From JBAYOE01 sp050950065 (GTDB lineage: Bacteria; Spirochaetota; Spirochaetia; Sphaerochaetales; Sphaerochaetaceae), in assembly GCA_050950065.1 (NCBI GenBank), contig JBMNGX010000008.1, forward strand, positions 12,367 through 76,366: DNA of 64,000 nt, in the 5' to 3' direction. Position numbers and translations under genes: made by a program. A model generated the notes under the pieces. It ran no database searches. It had not been told where the DNA came from and saw only the letters and a list, made by a program, of their open reading frames with translations. The first letter of the stretch is position 1; every line of letters starts with the position of its first letter. Shown in pieces: positions 7,765 to 16,120 of the stretch.

Positions 7765-8919
7765 TTATACAGTTTGTAAAATCCTCTCTGAATTAAACAA
7801 TTTGGAGACTGCCATGGCTTGCAATACTGCCAATATTAAATTCGAAGTAAGAGTTAAAACTACGTGGGAGATGGCATACATCCCCATAAAAGACTCTTTT
7901 AAGACAAAAATTGTGTTAACAATTGGAACAACAAATAACAAGGTATTCTTCGATGGGTCCATATACATAGTTGTTACCCCAATGATAACTACTACCATAT
8001 ACAAAGGCATCACATAAGAACTCCCCTCTTTTACACTCTTAGCTAAACACCCAATCACTGTAATTAAAGCAGCAGATACCAGTGCACTAGAAATTAGAGC
8101 TAAAATAATAATTAGCAGTGAGATTGGATCAAAACCAACTTCTAATAACCCCCCTGCCAAAAGCGAATCTGAGCCCCCTGGAAGCCCGATAGCTATTAAC
8201 AGTCCAATAAAAGTGGCTATTGCTGAAAATAAAGAGACCACCGACACATAGATAATCTTCCCCCAAGCAATTGAGCTTCTAGAGACTTGGTTTACTAACA
8301 ACACAGCTAAAGAGCCACGCTCTTTTTCCCCACTAGTGGTGTCAAGCCCTGCATTCATTGAACCGCTGAATAAAAAGATTACCATAAAGTAGGGCATCAA
8401 CATTGCTAAAATAGAGCCCCCAGCTTGGGCAGCTTCTTGAGCTGTATCACTTAAAACAATGTTTATTGTGTGCAAGTCTTGATAAGTTAAGTTGTATAAA
8501 GAGAGCACATTTTGTGCTATTTCCAATTCATACGAAGTTAACGCTTGACTAACCATATTGACTGCTAGTTGATTTTTACGACTGCTAGAGTCGTATGAGA
8601 TAATAACGTTGGCACTGCTCCCTGGAGCATATTTAGGAGGGAAAATAATTTTAAAATCACTTACTTGATCATCAACTTCTTCCCACAACAAATATTCTGA
8701 CAAACTCTCTTTAAAAAGATTGTCTTTGTTATCAACAATTTCAATTTTGTAAGTGGTCTCTCTTGCACTATCTTCAATCGATTTAACTACTGCCCCCATA
8801 CCTATAAAGATTATTGGCAACATCACCAGTGGAAGTATAAAAGTTGAAAAGAGGGTTCTTCGATCCTTTAAAAGGTTGCGTAACTCTTTTTTAAAAATAA
8901 TAAAAGCATCATTTAACAT
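7765..8919 (-). CDS. natB: ABC-2 type exporter permease, NatB-like
   Basis: The 384-residue ABC-2 permease has one N-terminal helix (residues ~25-45), a large extracytoplasmic domain to ~165, then five or six helices. The opening FKKELRNLLKDRRTLFSTFILP and the loop SGEKERGSLAVLLVNQVSRS are characteristic of NatB-like sodium or multidrug exporters. It pairs with the ATPase gene immediately upstream (1-base gap). The family is clear, but sodium as substrate is not proved by sequence; lipids, peptides or drugs are possible. Confidence 0.85.
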   Translation of the reverse strand: MLNDAFIIFKKELRNLLKDRRTLFSTFILPLVMLPIIFIGMGAVVKSIEDSARETTYKIEIVDNKDNLFKESLSEYLLWEEVDDQVSDFKIIFPPKYAPGSSANVIISYDSSSRKNQLAVNMVSQALTSYELEIAQNVLSLYNLTYQDLHTINIVLSDTAQEAAQAGGSILAMLMPYFMVIFLFSGSMNAGLDTTSGEKERGSLAVLLVNQVSRSSIAWGKIIYVSVVSLFSAIATFIGLLIAIGLPGGSDSLLAGGLLEVGFDPISLLIIILALISSALVSAALITVIGCLAKSVKEGSSYVMPLYMVVVIIGVTTMYMDPSKNTLLFVVPIVNTIFVLKESFMGMYAISHVVLTLTSNLILAVLQAMAVSKLFNSERILQTV

Positions 8920-8920
8920 C

Positions 8921-9658
8921 CTATTTCACATCTCCACTAACCAACGAGAAAAACAGTTGTTCTAAATCTTTCACTTTATACTGCTCTAATAGCTCATCTA
9001 AAGGTCCTTCACACAACAAATGCCCCTCATACATAATCCCAATTCTATCACACAACCTTTGGGCATCGCTTAATACGTGAGTCGATAACAAAACACACTT
9101 TCCATTATCTTTTGCATCTCTTATAAAATCTGAGACAATCTTTGTTGCCATCACATCTAAGTTGGTAGTTGGTTCATCAAAGATAATAATATGGGGTTCA
9201 TTTAACAAAGCAACAGCAATGGAAACTTTTTGAGTTAAACCACTGGAAAGCTTTGCAATAGGGACATCCAAATGGGCAGTTAGCTCTAAATCATTACTGA
9301 GCTCTTTCATCCTTTTGTTGATGTAATCATTATCCATATGATCTAGTTGCCCAAAGTAGATTAAAAGCTCTCGAGCTGTAAGTTGCCCAGTAAGGCGCAT
9401 TTCACCTGTTAAAAAACCTATTTTGTTTCTGACAGCCCTACTATCAGTAACTACATCTAAGCCATCAACGGTGACCTTACCCGAATCGGGTTGTAAAAGG
9501 GTTGCAATAGTTAACAACGTTGTTGTCTTACCAGCCCCATTAGCACCTAATAATCCAAAAACTTCCCCATCTCTAGCAGTAAAAGAGACGTTGTTCACAG
9601 CTCGGTTACTACTAGTTCTTGAGTGGAACGTTTTAGTTAAATTTTCAACAACTATCAT
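8921..9658 (-). CDS. natA: ABC transporter ATP-binding protein, NatA-like
   Basis: The 245-residue ABC ATPase powers the NatB-like permease. Walker A is GANGAGKTT, the signature motif is LSSGLTQK (a G-L-T variant of LSGGQ), Walker B is IIIFDEPT, and the switch is LSTHVLSD. The start is the ATG at 9658 with a GGAG about 10 bases upstream. It opens a transcript natA-natB-lipoprotein-cobO, with a good promoter at 9689-9717. Substrate uncertainty is the same as for the permease. Confidence 0.88.
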   Translation of the reverse strand: MIVVENLTKTFHSRTSSNRAVNNVSFTARDGEVFGLLGANGAGKTTTLLTIATLLQPDSGKVTVDGLDVVTDSRAVRNKIGFLTGEMRLTGQLTARELLIYFGQLDHMDNDYINKRMKELSNDLELTAHLDVPIAKLSSGLTQKVSIAVALLNEPHIIIFDEPTTNLDVMATKIVSDFIRDAKDNGKCVLLSTHVLSDAQRLCDRIGIMYEGHLLCEGPLDELLEQYKVKDLEQLFFSLVSGDVK

Positions 9659-9688
9659 TCAGTGAAAACTCCAAAAAGTGTTTTAAAA

Positions 9689-9717
9689 ACTATAGCAGTA
9701 ACTAAAGTGCACTGCAA
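9689..9717 (-). promoter_or_regulatory. Sigma-70-like promoter for natA operon
   Basis: On the minus strand TTGCAG (9712-9717) and TATAGT (9689-9694) are separated by 17 bases, about 30 bases before the natA start. The AGTGCACT palindrome overlaps the -35 side. Confidence 0.6.
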
Positions 9718-9751
9718 GCAAACAAATTTTAACTTTTATTAAAAATGACGA

Positions 9752-9780
9752 TTGACACAGAAACCCTTCTCGCCTACTGT
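9752..9780 (+). promoter_or_regulatory. Sigma-70-like promoter for acidic protein gene
   Basis: A perfect TTGACA (9752-9757) and TACTGT (9775-9780) are 17 bases apart, 30 bases before the ATG at 9810. This near-consensus promoter supports the reality of the small gene. Confidence 0.65.
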
Positions 9781-9809
9781 TTAATCATCTTACAACAGGG
9801 AGGATATTC

Positions 9810-10085
9810 ATGAAATACCAAGATGATGAATGGGAAGAAGAACTTTATGAAGATGAGCTAGATGATGATGAACTTGAGCTTGAAATAGATGATGGATTTG
9901 ATCCAAATACCCTCCGCGAAGATGACGATTATGATGAGTTCGAAGAGGAAGATGAGGATGAGTTTGATGGCTTTTTCCTCGATGATGAAGAGACTGAATT
10001 GCTAGATGACGATGAAGATGATGAGGATGACGAACTCTTTTTCGAAGAAGAAGAGATAGATGTTGAAGATCCTTTCGACTTTTAG
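9810..10085 (+). CDS. Extremely acidic 91-residue protein
   Basis: By my count 55 of 91 residues are Asp or Glu, with only one Lys and one Arg and no cysteine. Acidic runs alternate with isolated aromatic and leucine residues (for example YEDELDDDELELEIDD and ELLDDDEDDEDDELFFEE). It has no signal or membrane segment and is probably disordered. It could bind basic proteins, nucleic-acid-binding partners or divalent cations, but no function is assigned. A strong GGGAGG lies 8 bases upstream, and a near-consensus promoter precedes it, so it is likely real and well expressed. It stands alone between the divergent natA operon and the ABC importer. The opposite-strand frame over it is a shadow. Confidence 0.7.
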   Translation: MKYQDDEWEEELYEDELDDDELELEIDDGFDPNTLREDDDYDEFEEEDEDEFDGFFLDDEETELLDDDEDDEDDELFFEEEEIDVEDPFDF

Positions 10086-10126
10086 CTAACAAACACCCAT
10101 GTGCTTTATGCATATTGGGTGCATGA

Positions 10127-10146
10127 ATATACACTATAGTGCATAT
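10127..10146. promoter_or_regulatory. Near-perfect 20-base palindrome, candidate operator
   Basis: The half-sites ATATACACTA and TAGTGCATAT match at nine of ten positions around a CACTATAGTG core. The site ends 5 bases before the -35 box of the importer promoter, where an activator or repressor could sit. A further inverted repeat CACCCA/TGGGTG lies just upstream (about 10096-10122) and could form a weak hairpin after the acidic gene. Confidence 0.45.
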
Positions 10147-10151
10147 CTCAC

Positions 10152-10180
10152 TTTACAAAAATAACTCTTATGTTTATAGT
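10152..10180 (+). promoter_or_regulatory. Sigma-70-like promoter for ABC importer operon
   Basis: TTTACA (10152-10157) and TATAGT (10175-10180) are spaced by 17 bases, 30 bases before the ATG at 10211. The 20-base palindrome lies just upstream. Confidence 0.6.
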
Positions 10181-10210
10181 TACCTCTATTAATCACTTAA
10201 GGAGAGCGCT

Positions 10211-11206
10211 ATGAAAAAGAGTCTATTGGTGGCACTTGTTGTCCTATTAATAGTTAATGGCCTTTTTGCCACAGGTACAAAAGAGAAGTCGGATGAAATC
10301 TTAATTGGGGTTTCTAAGTTTTTAGCCCACCCTGCTTTAGATGCAGTTGAAAAAGGGATGCAAGACTATTTAGCATCTGTTGGGAAAGTTGTCCGTTACG
10401 ATTTTCAAAATGCTAATGGTGAAGGTTCGGCAACTAGCCAAATTGCCCAAAAATTTAAAAGTGATAAAGTAGATGTAGCTGTTGGTATTGCCACCCCTAC
10501 CGCTCAAGCTTTAGCGATGGTCTTAACAGATACTCCTGTAGTTTTCTCTGCAGTAACTGACCCACTTTCTGCCGATTTAGTTCCATCTTATGAAACTGGC
10601 TACTCTGATAAGATTGCTGGAGTTTCTGATATGTCTCCAGTTGAAGCTCAAATAGCACTATTAGCTGAACTTACTGGTGCTAAAGTTATTGGGAATGTTT
10701 ATGCTAGTGGTGAGGCAAATGGAGTTGCCTTAATGGAAGAGGCAAAAGAGGCTACTGAAGCATTGGGATTGAGTTTTGTTGCATCAGCTGTTGCCAATAC
10801 AGCTGAAGTAAAAAGTGCAACTCAAGCAATTATGAATCGAGTTGATGCTTTATACGTTGCCACTGACAACACTGTTGTTTCAGCTTTACCTTCGATTGAT
10901 GAAGTTACCACTAAAGCATCAGTTCCATTTATGGTTTCAGATCCATCAAACGTTGATGGGACCAACTTCTTAATCGCTTGGGGTTTTGATTATTACAAAA
11001 TTGGACTAGCCACAGGTAAAGTTGTTGAACAAATCTTAGATGGAAAAAAAGCTGGTGATATTGGAACAATCTTCTTAACAGATCCTACTGACTTTGAACT
11101 TTGGGTAAACTTAGATCAAGCTAAAAAATTAAATATTAACATAAGTAACGATCTCCTTGATTCAGCTTCCGTTTTAATAGAGAATGGGAAAAAAGTAGTT
11201 AAGTAG
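10211..11206 (+). CDS. ABC importer substrate-binding protein, TrpX-like family
   Basis: The 331-residue periplasmic binding protein belongs to the ABC_sub_bind family that includes TrpX of streptococci. A signal peptide covers residues 1-21 (MKKSLLVALVVLLIVNGLFA); no lipobox cysteine is present. The body has the family features IGVSKFLAHPALDAVEKGM, GIATPTAQAL, VFSAVTDP and YVATDNTVVSALPS. It heads a three-gene importer operon (binding protein, permease, ATPase). Tryptophan or another aromatic compound is a reasonable ligand guess from the family, but no trp genes or T-box are visible here, so the ligand is open. Confidence 0.87.
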   Translation: MKKSLLVALVVLLIVNGLFATGTKEKSDEILIGVSKFLAHPALDAVEKGMQDYLASVGKVVRYDFQNANGEGSATSQIAQKFKSDKVDVAVGIATPTAQALAMVLTDTPVVFSAVTDPLSADLVPSYETGYSDKIAGVSDMSPVEAQIALLAELTGAKVIGNVYASGEANGVALMEEAKEATEALGLSFVASAVANTAEVKSATQAIMNRVDALYVATDNTVVSALPSIDEVTTKASVPFMVSDPSNVDGTNFLIAWGFDYYKIGLATGKVVEQILDGKKAGDIGTIFLTDPTDFELWVNLDQAKKLNINISNDLLDSASVLIENGKKVVK

Positions 11207-11214
11207 GATAAAAG

Positions 11215-12168
11215 ATGCTAGAGGGAATTTTTGTCGATGGTTTGATTTTTTCTATAATGGTGATTGGAGTTTTAATCTCTTATAGAATATTAGATTTTGC
11301 AGATTTAACATGTGATGGATCGTTTGCTACTGGAGCTGCAGTTGCCACAATGGCACTAACTGCAAAGATGGGGCTTTTCACTGCTTTATTATTAGCAGGG
11401 TTAGCAGGGGCAGTAGCGGGGATTATCACAGCAGCGATTCACAACGAATTAAAAGTTCCCGGTCTTTTAGCTGGAATATTAACAATGACAATGCTCTACT
11501 CAATCAATATTAGAATACTAGGCGGTAGAGCAAACGTCCCACTACTACGGGTTGAGACTCTATACACAAAGTTTCCCACCATATTCAGTTTCCTTAACTC
11601 ATCATGGGCTTTATTGGTGGGAACTTTAATTATTGTAGTTTTAGCTAAATCTTTTGTAGATATCTTTTTTAGAACAGATTTGGGCATTTCAATTGGAGCA
11701 CTAGGATCTAATGAGCAAATGATTGTCTCTTTAGGAATCAATCCAAAAGTTTTAAAAATTATTGGGATGGGATTAAGCAACGCTTTAATTGCATTTTCTG
11801 GGGGGCTATTGGCCCAATACCAAGGGTTTGCTGATGCAAACTTGGGTCAAGGAATGGTAGTTCAAGGCCTAGCTGCCATTATGATTGGAGAGTTCCTTTT
11901 TGATAGCAACCGCATTAGTTTAATCACTTTGCGTGTTGTTTTTGGGGCAATCATCTACAAAGCTTTGATGTTCTTAGGGCGCTACTACGGTTATCATATC
12001 AACTTAACCCCTAGTGATTTAAAGCTTCTAACAGGTATTTTAGTTATAATTTCATTAATCATTGCTCAAACTCGCAGTGCTGCTAGTTCAATGGATGCTC
12101 GTAAAAAAGCCCTTAAGAGAAACAAGATGCGCCACGATCAAAAAAAGGGGGATATTAAAAATGCTTAA
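11215..12168 (+). CDS. ABC importer permease, TrpY-like (BPD_transp_2)
   Basis: The 317-residue inner-membrane permease has eight or more hydrophobic segments. The opening IFVDGLIFSIMVIGVLISYR, then DFADLTCDGSFATGAA, is typical of the TrpY/BPD_transp_2 branch, and LGSNEQMIVSLGINPKVLK is the likely ATPase-coupling loop. The C-terminus is basic. It follows the binding-protein gene by 8 bases and overlaps the ATPase gene by 8 bases, consistent with one transport complex. The substrate is uncertain, as for the binding protein. Confidence 0.88.
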   Translation: MLEGIFVDGLIFSIMVIGVLISYRILDFADLTCDGSFATGAAVATMALTAKMGLFTALLLAGLAGAVAGIITAAIHNELKVPGLLAGILTMTMLYSINIRILGGRANVPLLRVETLYTKFPTIFSFLNSSWALLVGTLIIVVLAKSFVDIFFRTDLGISIGALGSNEQMIVSLGINPKVLKIIGMGLSNALIAFSGGLLAQYQGFADANLGQGMVVQGLAAIMIGEFLFDSNRISLITLRVVFGAIIYKALMFLGRYYGYHINLTPSDLKLLTGILVIISLIIAQTRSAASSMDARKKALKRNKMRHDQKKGDIKNA

Positions 12169-12955
12169 AATTGAACAACTTTCGAAAGTTTTTTACCCCA
12201 ATACCGTCAATGAAAAAGTTGCCATTGAGTATCTTAACTTAAATGTGGCTCCTGGAGATTTTGTAACAGTTGTTGGAAGCAATGGATCTGGTAAAAGTAC
12301 CCTCTTTAACTTAATTGGGGGCACCTACCCTGTCACCGGTGGTAAAATTTTCTTAGATGGAAAAGATGTAACTAACAAAGCTGAGTACAAAAGAGCTTTC
12401 ACTGTTGGTAGAATCTTCCAAGATCCAACAGTTGGAACAGCTGCTAAGATGTCAATTGAAGATAATATGATTACTGCCTTAAGAAAGGGGATGCGCTATT
12501 TAACTGTTAGTTTAAACAGTGAAAAAAGAGTCCTATTCAAAGAGGAGTTAAAACAGTTGTCGATGGGCCTAGAAGATCGCCTAAAAGACAACGTTGGACT
12601 TCTTTCTGGTGGCCAAAGACAAGCTTTAACACTACTTATGACAGTTTTATCACGTCCTAAGATGTTACTGTTAGATGAACACACTGCAGCGCTCGATCCC
12701 CGTAATGCCCAAATTGTGATGGATTTAACGATGGAGTTTATTAAAAAGTATAAACTTACTACCTTAATGGTAACTCACAACATGCAACACGCCATCGACT
12801 TTGGAAACAGACTAATTATGATGGATGAGGGAAATATTATCTTAGATTTATCTGAAGAGGAAAAAAAGGATTTAACTGTTTCAAAGTTAGTAACGATGTT
12901 TAAATCTATTAAGAAAAAAGATTTTACCTCTGATGAGACTTTGTTAACGACCTAA
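12161..12955 (+). CDS. ABC importer ATP-binding protein, TrpZ-like
   Basis: The 264-residue ATPase of the importer has Walker A GSNGSGKST, the signature LLSGGQRQ, Walker B MLLLDEHTAALDP and the switch VTHNMQHA. DEHTAALDP, with His after Glu, is a feature of this family. The start is the ATG at 12161, with AAAGGGGG upstream and an 8-base overlap with the permease gene; an in-frame extension to 12062 lies wholly inside the permease gene. The 3' end overlaps the convergent rsfS gene by 12 bases, with no terminator between. Confidence 0.9.
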   Translation: MLKIEQLSKVFYPNTVNEKVAIEYLNLNVAPGDFVTVVGSNGSGKSTLFNLIGGTYPVTGGKIFLDGKDVTNKAEYKRAFTVGRIFQDPTVGTAAKMSIEDNMITALRKGMRYLTVSLNSEKRVLFKEELKQLSMGLEDRLKDNVGLLSGGQRQALTLLMTVLSRPKMLLLDEHTAALDPRNAQIVMDLTMEFIKKYKLTTLMVTHNMQHAIDFGNRLIMMDEGNIILDLSEEEKKDLTVSKLVTMFKSIKKKDFTSDETLLTT

Positions 12956-13300
12956 TAATCTTTTGCCTTCGTGCCAAAGCTTCTCTAAGTTGTAAAACTC
13001 TCTAAGTTCACTACTCATTAAATGTATTATAATTGAACCACAATCTATTAGTTGCCACCCCTCTTTAGATACATCTTTGTGGCGGTTAAAGACTTCAACA
13101 TCTTTTTCAGCTAAAAAGGACCACAATTGGCGGGCTAGTGCTTTTAGGTGAGCTAAGGAGGTAACAGTGGCAATCACAAAGCAATCGGTCCACCCAGCAG
13201 TTTCAGAGACATCAATAACACTTAAATCTAGTGCCCTATTCTCCTCTAAAAATTGAGCTATATCTATTGCTAATTGGTTTGTTTTTTGATCGCTATTCAT
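12944..13300 (-). CDS. rsfS: Ribosomal silencing factor RsfS
   Basis: The ~118-residue Iojap/RsfS protein binds L14 on the large subunit and blocks subunit joining during nutrient limitation. The family core is present: DLSVIDVSETAGWTDCFVIA, then KDVSKEGWQLIDCGSIIIHL and REFYNLEKLW. The ATG at 13300 lies five bases after AAGGAG and overlaps the upstream lipoprotein stop (TGATG); a GTG at 13303 is less well placed. It ends the rplU-rpmA-obg-nadD-yqeK gene string, a conserved neighbourhood. Confidence 0.93.
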   Translation of the reverse strand: MNSDQKTNQLAIDIAQFLEENRALDLSVIDVSETAGWTDCFVIATVTSLAHLKALARQLWSFLAEKDVEVFNRHKDVSKEGWQLIDCGSIIIHLMSSELREFYNLEKLWHEGKRLLGR

Positions 13301-13866
13301 CACTTCTCCTTAATTTCATCAATAACAGAGTTATACCACTTATTTGTATACTTTAGTAGAGAGTCTACTTGGTAATTTAGTGGTAAGAAGTTCTCCATCT
13401 CATAAGTTCTAATTGTGTAACTCTCTTTGTTAATATTCTTTAAAATTGTAGAGGCAGAAGTCCCTACAAGACTCTCTATTTTAAAGAAGCCATCAGATTT
13501 GCTCAAGGGCTTACTACTTTGTTTAACTAAACTAACTATGGCAGCTAACGAGGGGCGAATGTTGTTGTATGGAAGATTAGCATTTTCTAGTAGTTTTTCA
13601 ATAAATAGATCAACTTGATCTTTTTCAAGTTCATAATAGTTATCTGCTTTAATAGCAAATATTTTTTCTAATGAGACTTTATTATCTTTATCAACTTTAG
13701 AGACAACACTTAGTGGCACACTTATCACTACTAAATAATCTTTACTACTGGTAAACAAAAACCCTTTTTGGTCGGTAGTACCCACCACTATTTTTTCTTT
13801 AGAAAATGGTGAGCAACTTGTAATTAGTAATAAAAAGGCAAAAAAGGTTAACTTTAAGTATTTCAA
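13300..13866 (-). CDS. Uncharacterised lipoprotein in the nadD-rsfS cluster
   Basis: The 188-residue predicted lipoprotein has the signal FFAFLLLITSC with a lipobox cysteine at residue 18. The remainder is beta-rich with the segment FFKIESLVGTSASTILKNINKE; I do not recognise a domain. The TTG start at 13866 has GGGGGAACG upstream and makes a 4-base overlap with the yqeK stop. In related bacteria this slot between yqeK and rsfS is often held by a LytR-CpsA-Psr protein; this one is much shorter, so any relationship is only positional. Its constant coupling to nadD, yqeK and rsfS suggests co-expression rather than shared function. Confidence 0.65.
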   Translation of the reverse strand: MKYLKLTFFAFLLLITSCSPFSKEKIVVGTTDQKGFLFTSSKDYLVVISVPLSVVSKVDKDNKVSLEKIFAIKADNYYELEKDQVDLFIEKLLENANLPYNNIRPSLAAIVSLVKQSSKPLSKSDGFFKIESLVGTSASTILKNINKESYTIRTYEMENFLPLNYQVDSLLKYTNKWYNSVIDEIKEK

Positions 13867-14444
13867 TTAAACGTTCCCCCATTTTGTAAATACTCTTTTA
13901 ACCTCAAAGTACTTTTAGCAGTTGTTAGATTATTCTTTGCTAAGTAAAGTTGACTTTGTTCAATCACCTCTAAAACTAATTTTTCTAAAGTTCCTATTTT
14001 TAATAAAGAGACTCTTTTAGATTCACTAAGATGCTTTCTTAAAGGCTCTATGTAATCAGAGACATATAAGAGTGCCCCTAGTTTTCCCATCTCAATAGAT
14101 CCTAATGAGTGCCACCTAATAGCTTTAACAACTTCTGTGCTAATATTATTAGACTCTTTAGTTATCATATGTGAGGCAACTAGAGCGTGTAGAAGTTGAG
14201 GATTTTCAAGTTCCTCTCTCTCTGCTTCTAAAGAGTTTGCTTTGACGTACTCAAGGAGTTTTTCATCGCTCCATTGGCGAGCTATATCGTGATAAAGGCC
14301 AGCAATAAAGGGGCTATTGGGCTCACAATTAGGATAAAAACGGTTGGTTAGAACTTTAGTTTGTAAAGCAGTTGAGTAGCTGTGGTTATACCTTTTTTCA
14401 CTTAAAAGCGATTTTATTCTGTTAGTTAACTCTGTATAATCCAT
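13863..14444 (-). CDS. yqeK: HD-domain Ap4A hydrolase family protein YqeK
   Basis: The 193-residue HD-fold hydrolase belongs to the YqeK family, members of which symmetrically cleave diadenosine tetraphosphate. The N-terminal region has the H (YNHSYS) and GLYHDIAR metal motif. HALVASHM follows near residue 75, then AIRWHSLGS and LLYVSDYIEP, all in YqeK order. It overlaps nadD by 23 bases and the lipoprotein gene by 4. The neighbourhood nadD-yqeK-rsfS is widely conserved. Confidence 0.9.
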   Translation of the reverse strand: MDYTELTNRIKSLLSEKRYNHSYSTALQTKVLTNRFYPNCEPNSPFIAGLYHDIARQWSDEKLLEYVKANSLEAEREELENPQLLHALVASHMITKESNNISTEVVKAIRWHSLGSIEMGKLGALLYVSDYIEPLRKHLSESKRVSLLKIGTLEKLVLEVIEQSQLYLAKNNLTTAKSTLRLKEYLQNGGTFN

Positions 14445-15045
14445 TCTCTAAAATATACTCTACCACTTTATTGGGAACTAATGAGTGCAATACCTCTTTA
14501 TCAAAATTTGCTTGGGCAATGAGGTTGCGAACTGAAGTTGATGAGTCTTCCATAACAGGGTTAGATAAGAACTTCCCTCTTACTCCTGGGGGGAGAATTT
14601 GGGGAGGGGCAACTTTTGTACGCCGACAAACAATGAATTCAACTTGATGGCGCAATTGGTCAAAACGATACCACCTTCTTAATCCTGGCAGTAGATCATC
14701 ACCTAAAACAATTCCTATTTGCCCTGAGATTTTATAACTGTTGTACAGTTCATTAACTGTATCAAACATGTAACTAGTGCCACCTCTTTTAATCTCAATA
14801 TCTTCTACTAATAGTTCAACTTCTCTGTTATCGGGATAAAGGATTTTGTACTCATCTAAGGCAAGTTTTAACATCGTTAGACGGTCAGTGTCACTAACAG
14901 ATTTCTCATGTGGTTTATGGGCAGGTTTTGCCACAGGAATTACCAACACCCTTTGGTAATCGGTTAAAGTTACTAGTGAGTGTAATAAGTGTAAGTGTCC
15001 TAAGTGGACAGGATCAAAAGTTCCCCCAATAACAGCTGTTCTCAT
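14422..15045 (-). CDS. nadD: Nicotinate-nucleotide adenylyltransferase
   Basis: The 207-residue NadD converts nicotinate mononucleotide and ATP to deamido-NAD. The nucleotidyltransferase motif GGTFDPVHLGHLHLL is at residues 7-21 and the second ATP motif is SSTSVRNLI near 168. KPAHKP and YMFDTV are also typical. It lies 3 bases after obg and overlaps yqeK. The length is normal for the family. Confidence 0.94.
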   Translation of the reverse strand: MRTAVIGGTFDPVHLGHLHLLHSLVTLTDYQRVLVIPVAKPAHKPHEKSVSDTDRLTMLKLALDEYKILYPDNREVELLVEDIEIKRGGTSYMFDTVNELYNSYKISGQIGIVLGDDLLPGLRRWYRFDQLRHQVEFIVCRRTKVAPPQILPPGVRGKFLSNPVMEDSSTSVRNLIAQANFDKEVLHSLVPNKVVEYILENGLYRVN

Positions 15046-15048
15046 CGT

Positions 15049-16095
15049 TCATCCCGGTAAACTCGCATCTAAATCAATTGTTGTTACAAAATCGCTTGTT
15101 TCAACAATTTCATTGTCATGCTGCATCATTTTTATAAAGGCCTCTTTAACACTTTGTAGACCCTCTTTAGTATAGTTTGACAACCCTACTACTTTCAACT
15201 TAGAAAACTTCTTCTGTAACTTTTTTAAATTATCGTGAGAACCCTCTAAGTCCAACTTAGTACCAATAATCACAAACTCTTTTGTCAAAAGCTCAGGAGC
15301 ATAACTTTTTAGTTCCTCTTTTAAAATAGGAAATGCCTCTAAATAGTTCTCTTCACTTAAATCAATGAAAAAGGCCAATGCACTAGTGCGACTGATGTGG
15401 CGTAAAAACTTAGAGCCCATTCCAACACCCTCACTAGCACCCTCTAATAAACCTGGGATATCTGCTAGAACCACATCGTTATCATCATATCTAAACATCC
15501 CAAGTTGCGGAATTTTAGTTGTAAATGGGTAATCGGCAACCTTAGCTCGAGCATTGGTTAGGTTATTTAACAAAGAAGATTTTCCTGCATTGGGAAAACC
15601 AACAAAGCCAATGTCGGCAATGATTAAAAGCTCCAACCCAATTCTCAAAGATTCCCCTTTTTGTCCAGGTTGGGCGTAACGAGGTGCTTGTCTAGTTGCA
15701 GATCTAAAGTTCCAGTTTCCTAGTCCCCCTTTAGCTCCTTCTAAAAAGACCCACCTTTGTTCATCTGTTAAATCTTTAATAATATGGCCAGTTTCGGCAT
15801 CTTTAATAACTGTTCCAGGAGGGACAGCTATCTCTATATCTTTTCCGTCTCGCCCATAGCGGCGTCTTGATGAGCCATCATCCCCATTTTCTGCTTTGAA
15901 GACCCTCACTTTTTTAAGGTGAGCTAAGGTTTTAAGGTTCTCTCTGACAACAAAAACAACAGAGCCCCCTTTTCCCCCATCTCCCCCATCGGGTCCCCCT
16001 TTTGGGACAAATTTCTCTCTACGGAACGATACACAACCGTTGCCCCCGTTTCCGGAGGCAACGTCTATATAAGTTTCGTCTGAAAATCCAATCAT
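15049..16095 (-). CDS. obg: Obg/CgtA GTPase
   Basis: The 348-residue GTPase works in large-subunit ribosome assembly and stress responses. The glycine-rich Obg fold fills residues 1-158 (GNGGNGCVSFRREKFVPKGG). The G domain has G1 GFPNAGKSS, G3 DIPGLLEGA and G4 GTKLDLE. A variable C-terminal tail is short. It follows rpmA after 25 bases, the standard L21-L27-Obg order. Confidence 0.95.
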   Translation of the reverse strand: MIGFSDETYIDVASGNGGNGCVSFRREKFVPKGGPDGGDGGKGGSVVFVVRENLKTLAHLKKVRVFKAENGDDGSSRRRYGRDGKDIEIAVPPGTVIKDAETGHIIKDLTDEQRWVFLEGAKGGLGNWNFRSATRQAPRYAQPGQKGESLRIGLELLIIADIGFVGFPNAGKSSLLNNLTNARAKVADYPFTTKIPQLGMFRYDDNDVVLADIPGLLEGASEGVGMGSKFLRHISRTSALAFFIDLSEENYLEAFPILKEELKSYAPELLTKEFVIIGTKLDLEGSHDNLKKLQKKFSKLKVVGLSNYTKEGLQSVKEAFIKMMQHDNEIVETSDFVTTIDLDASLPG

Positions 16096-16120
16096 TATAC
16101 GCCCCTTGGCGCGTTTGCCA

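Noticed and set aside
9808..10134. A 108-residue His/Leu-rich frame opposite the acidic protein
   Set aside because: It is the complement of the GAT/GAA repeats that encode Asp and Glu; no ribosome site or promoter supports it.
10085..10210. T-box or Trp operator before the TrpXYZ-like operon
   Set aside because: No T-box consensus and no TrpR-like box; only an unassigned palindrome is present.
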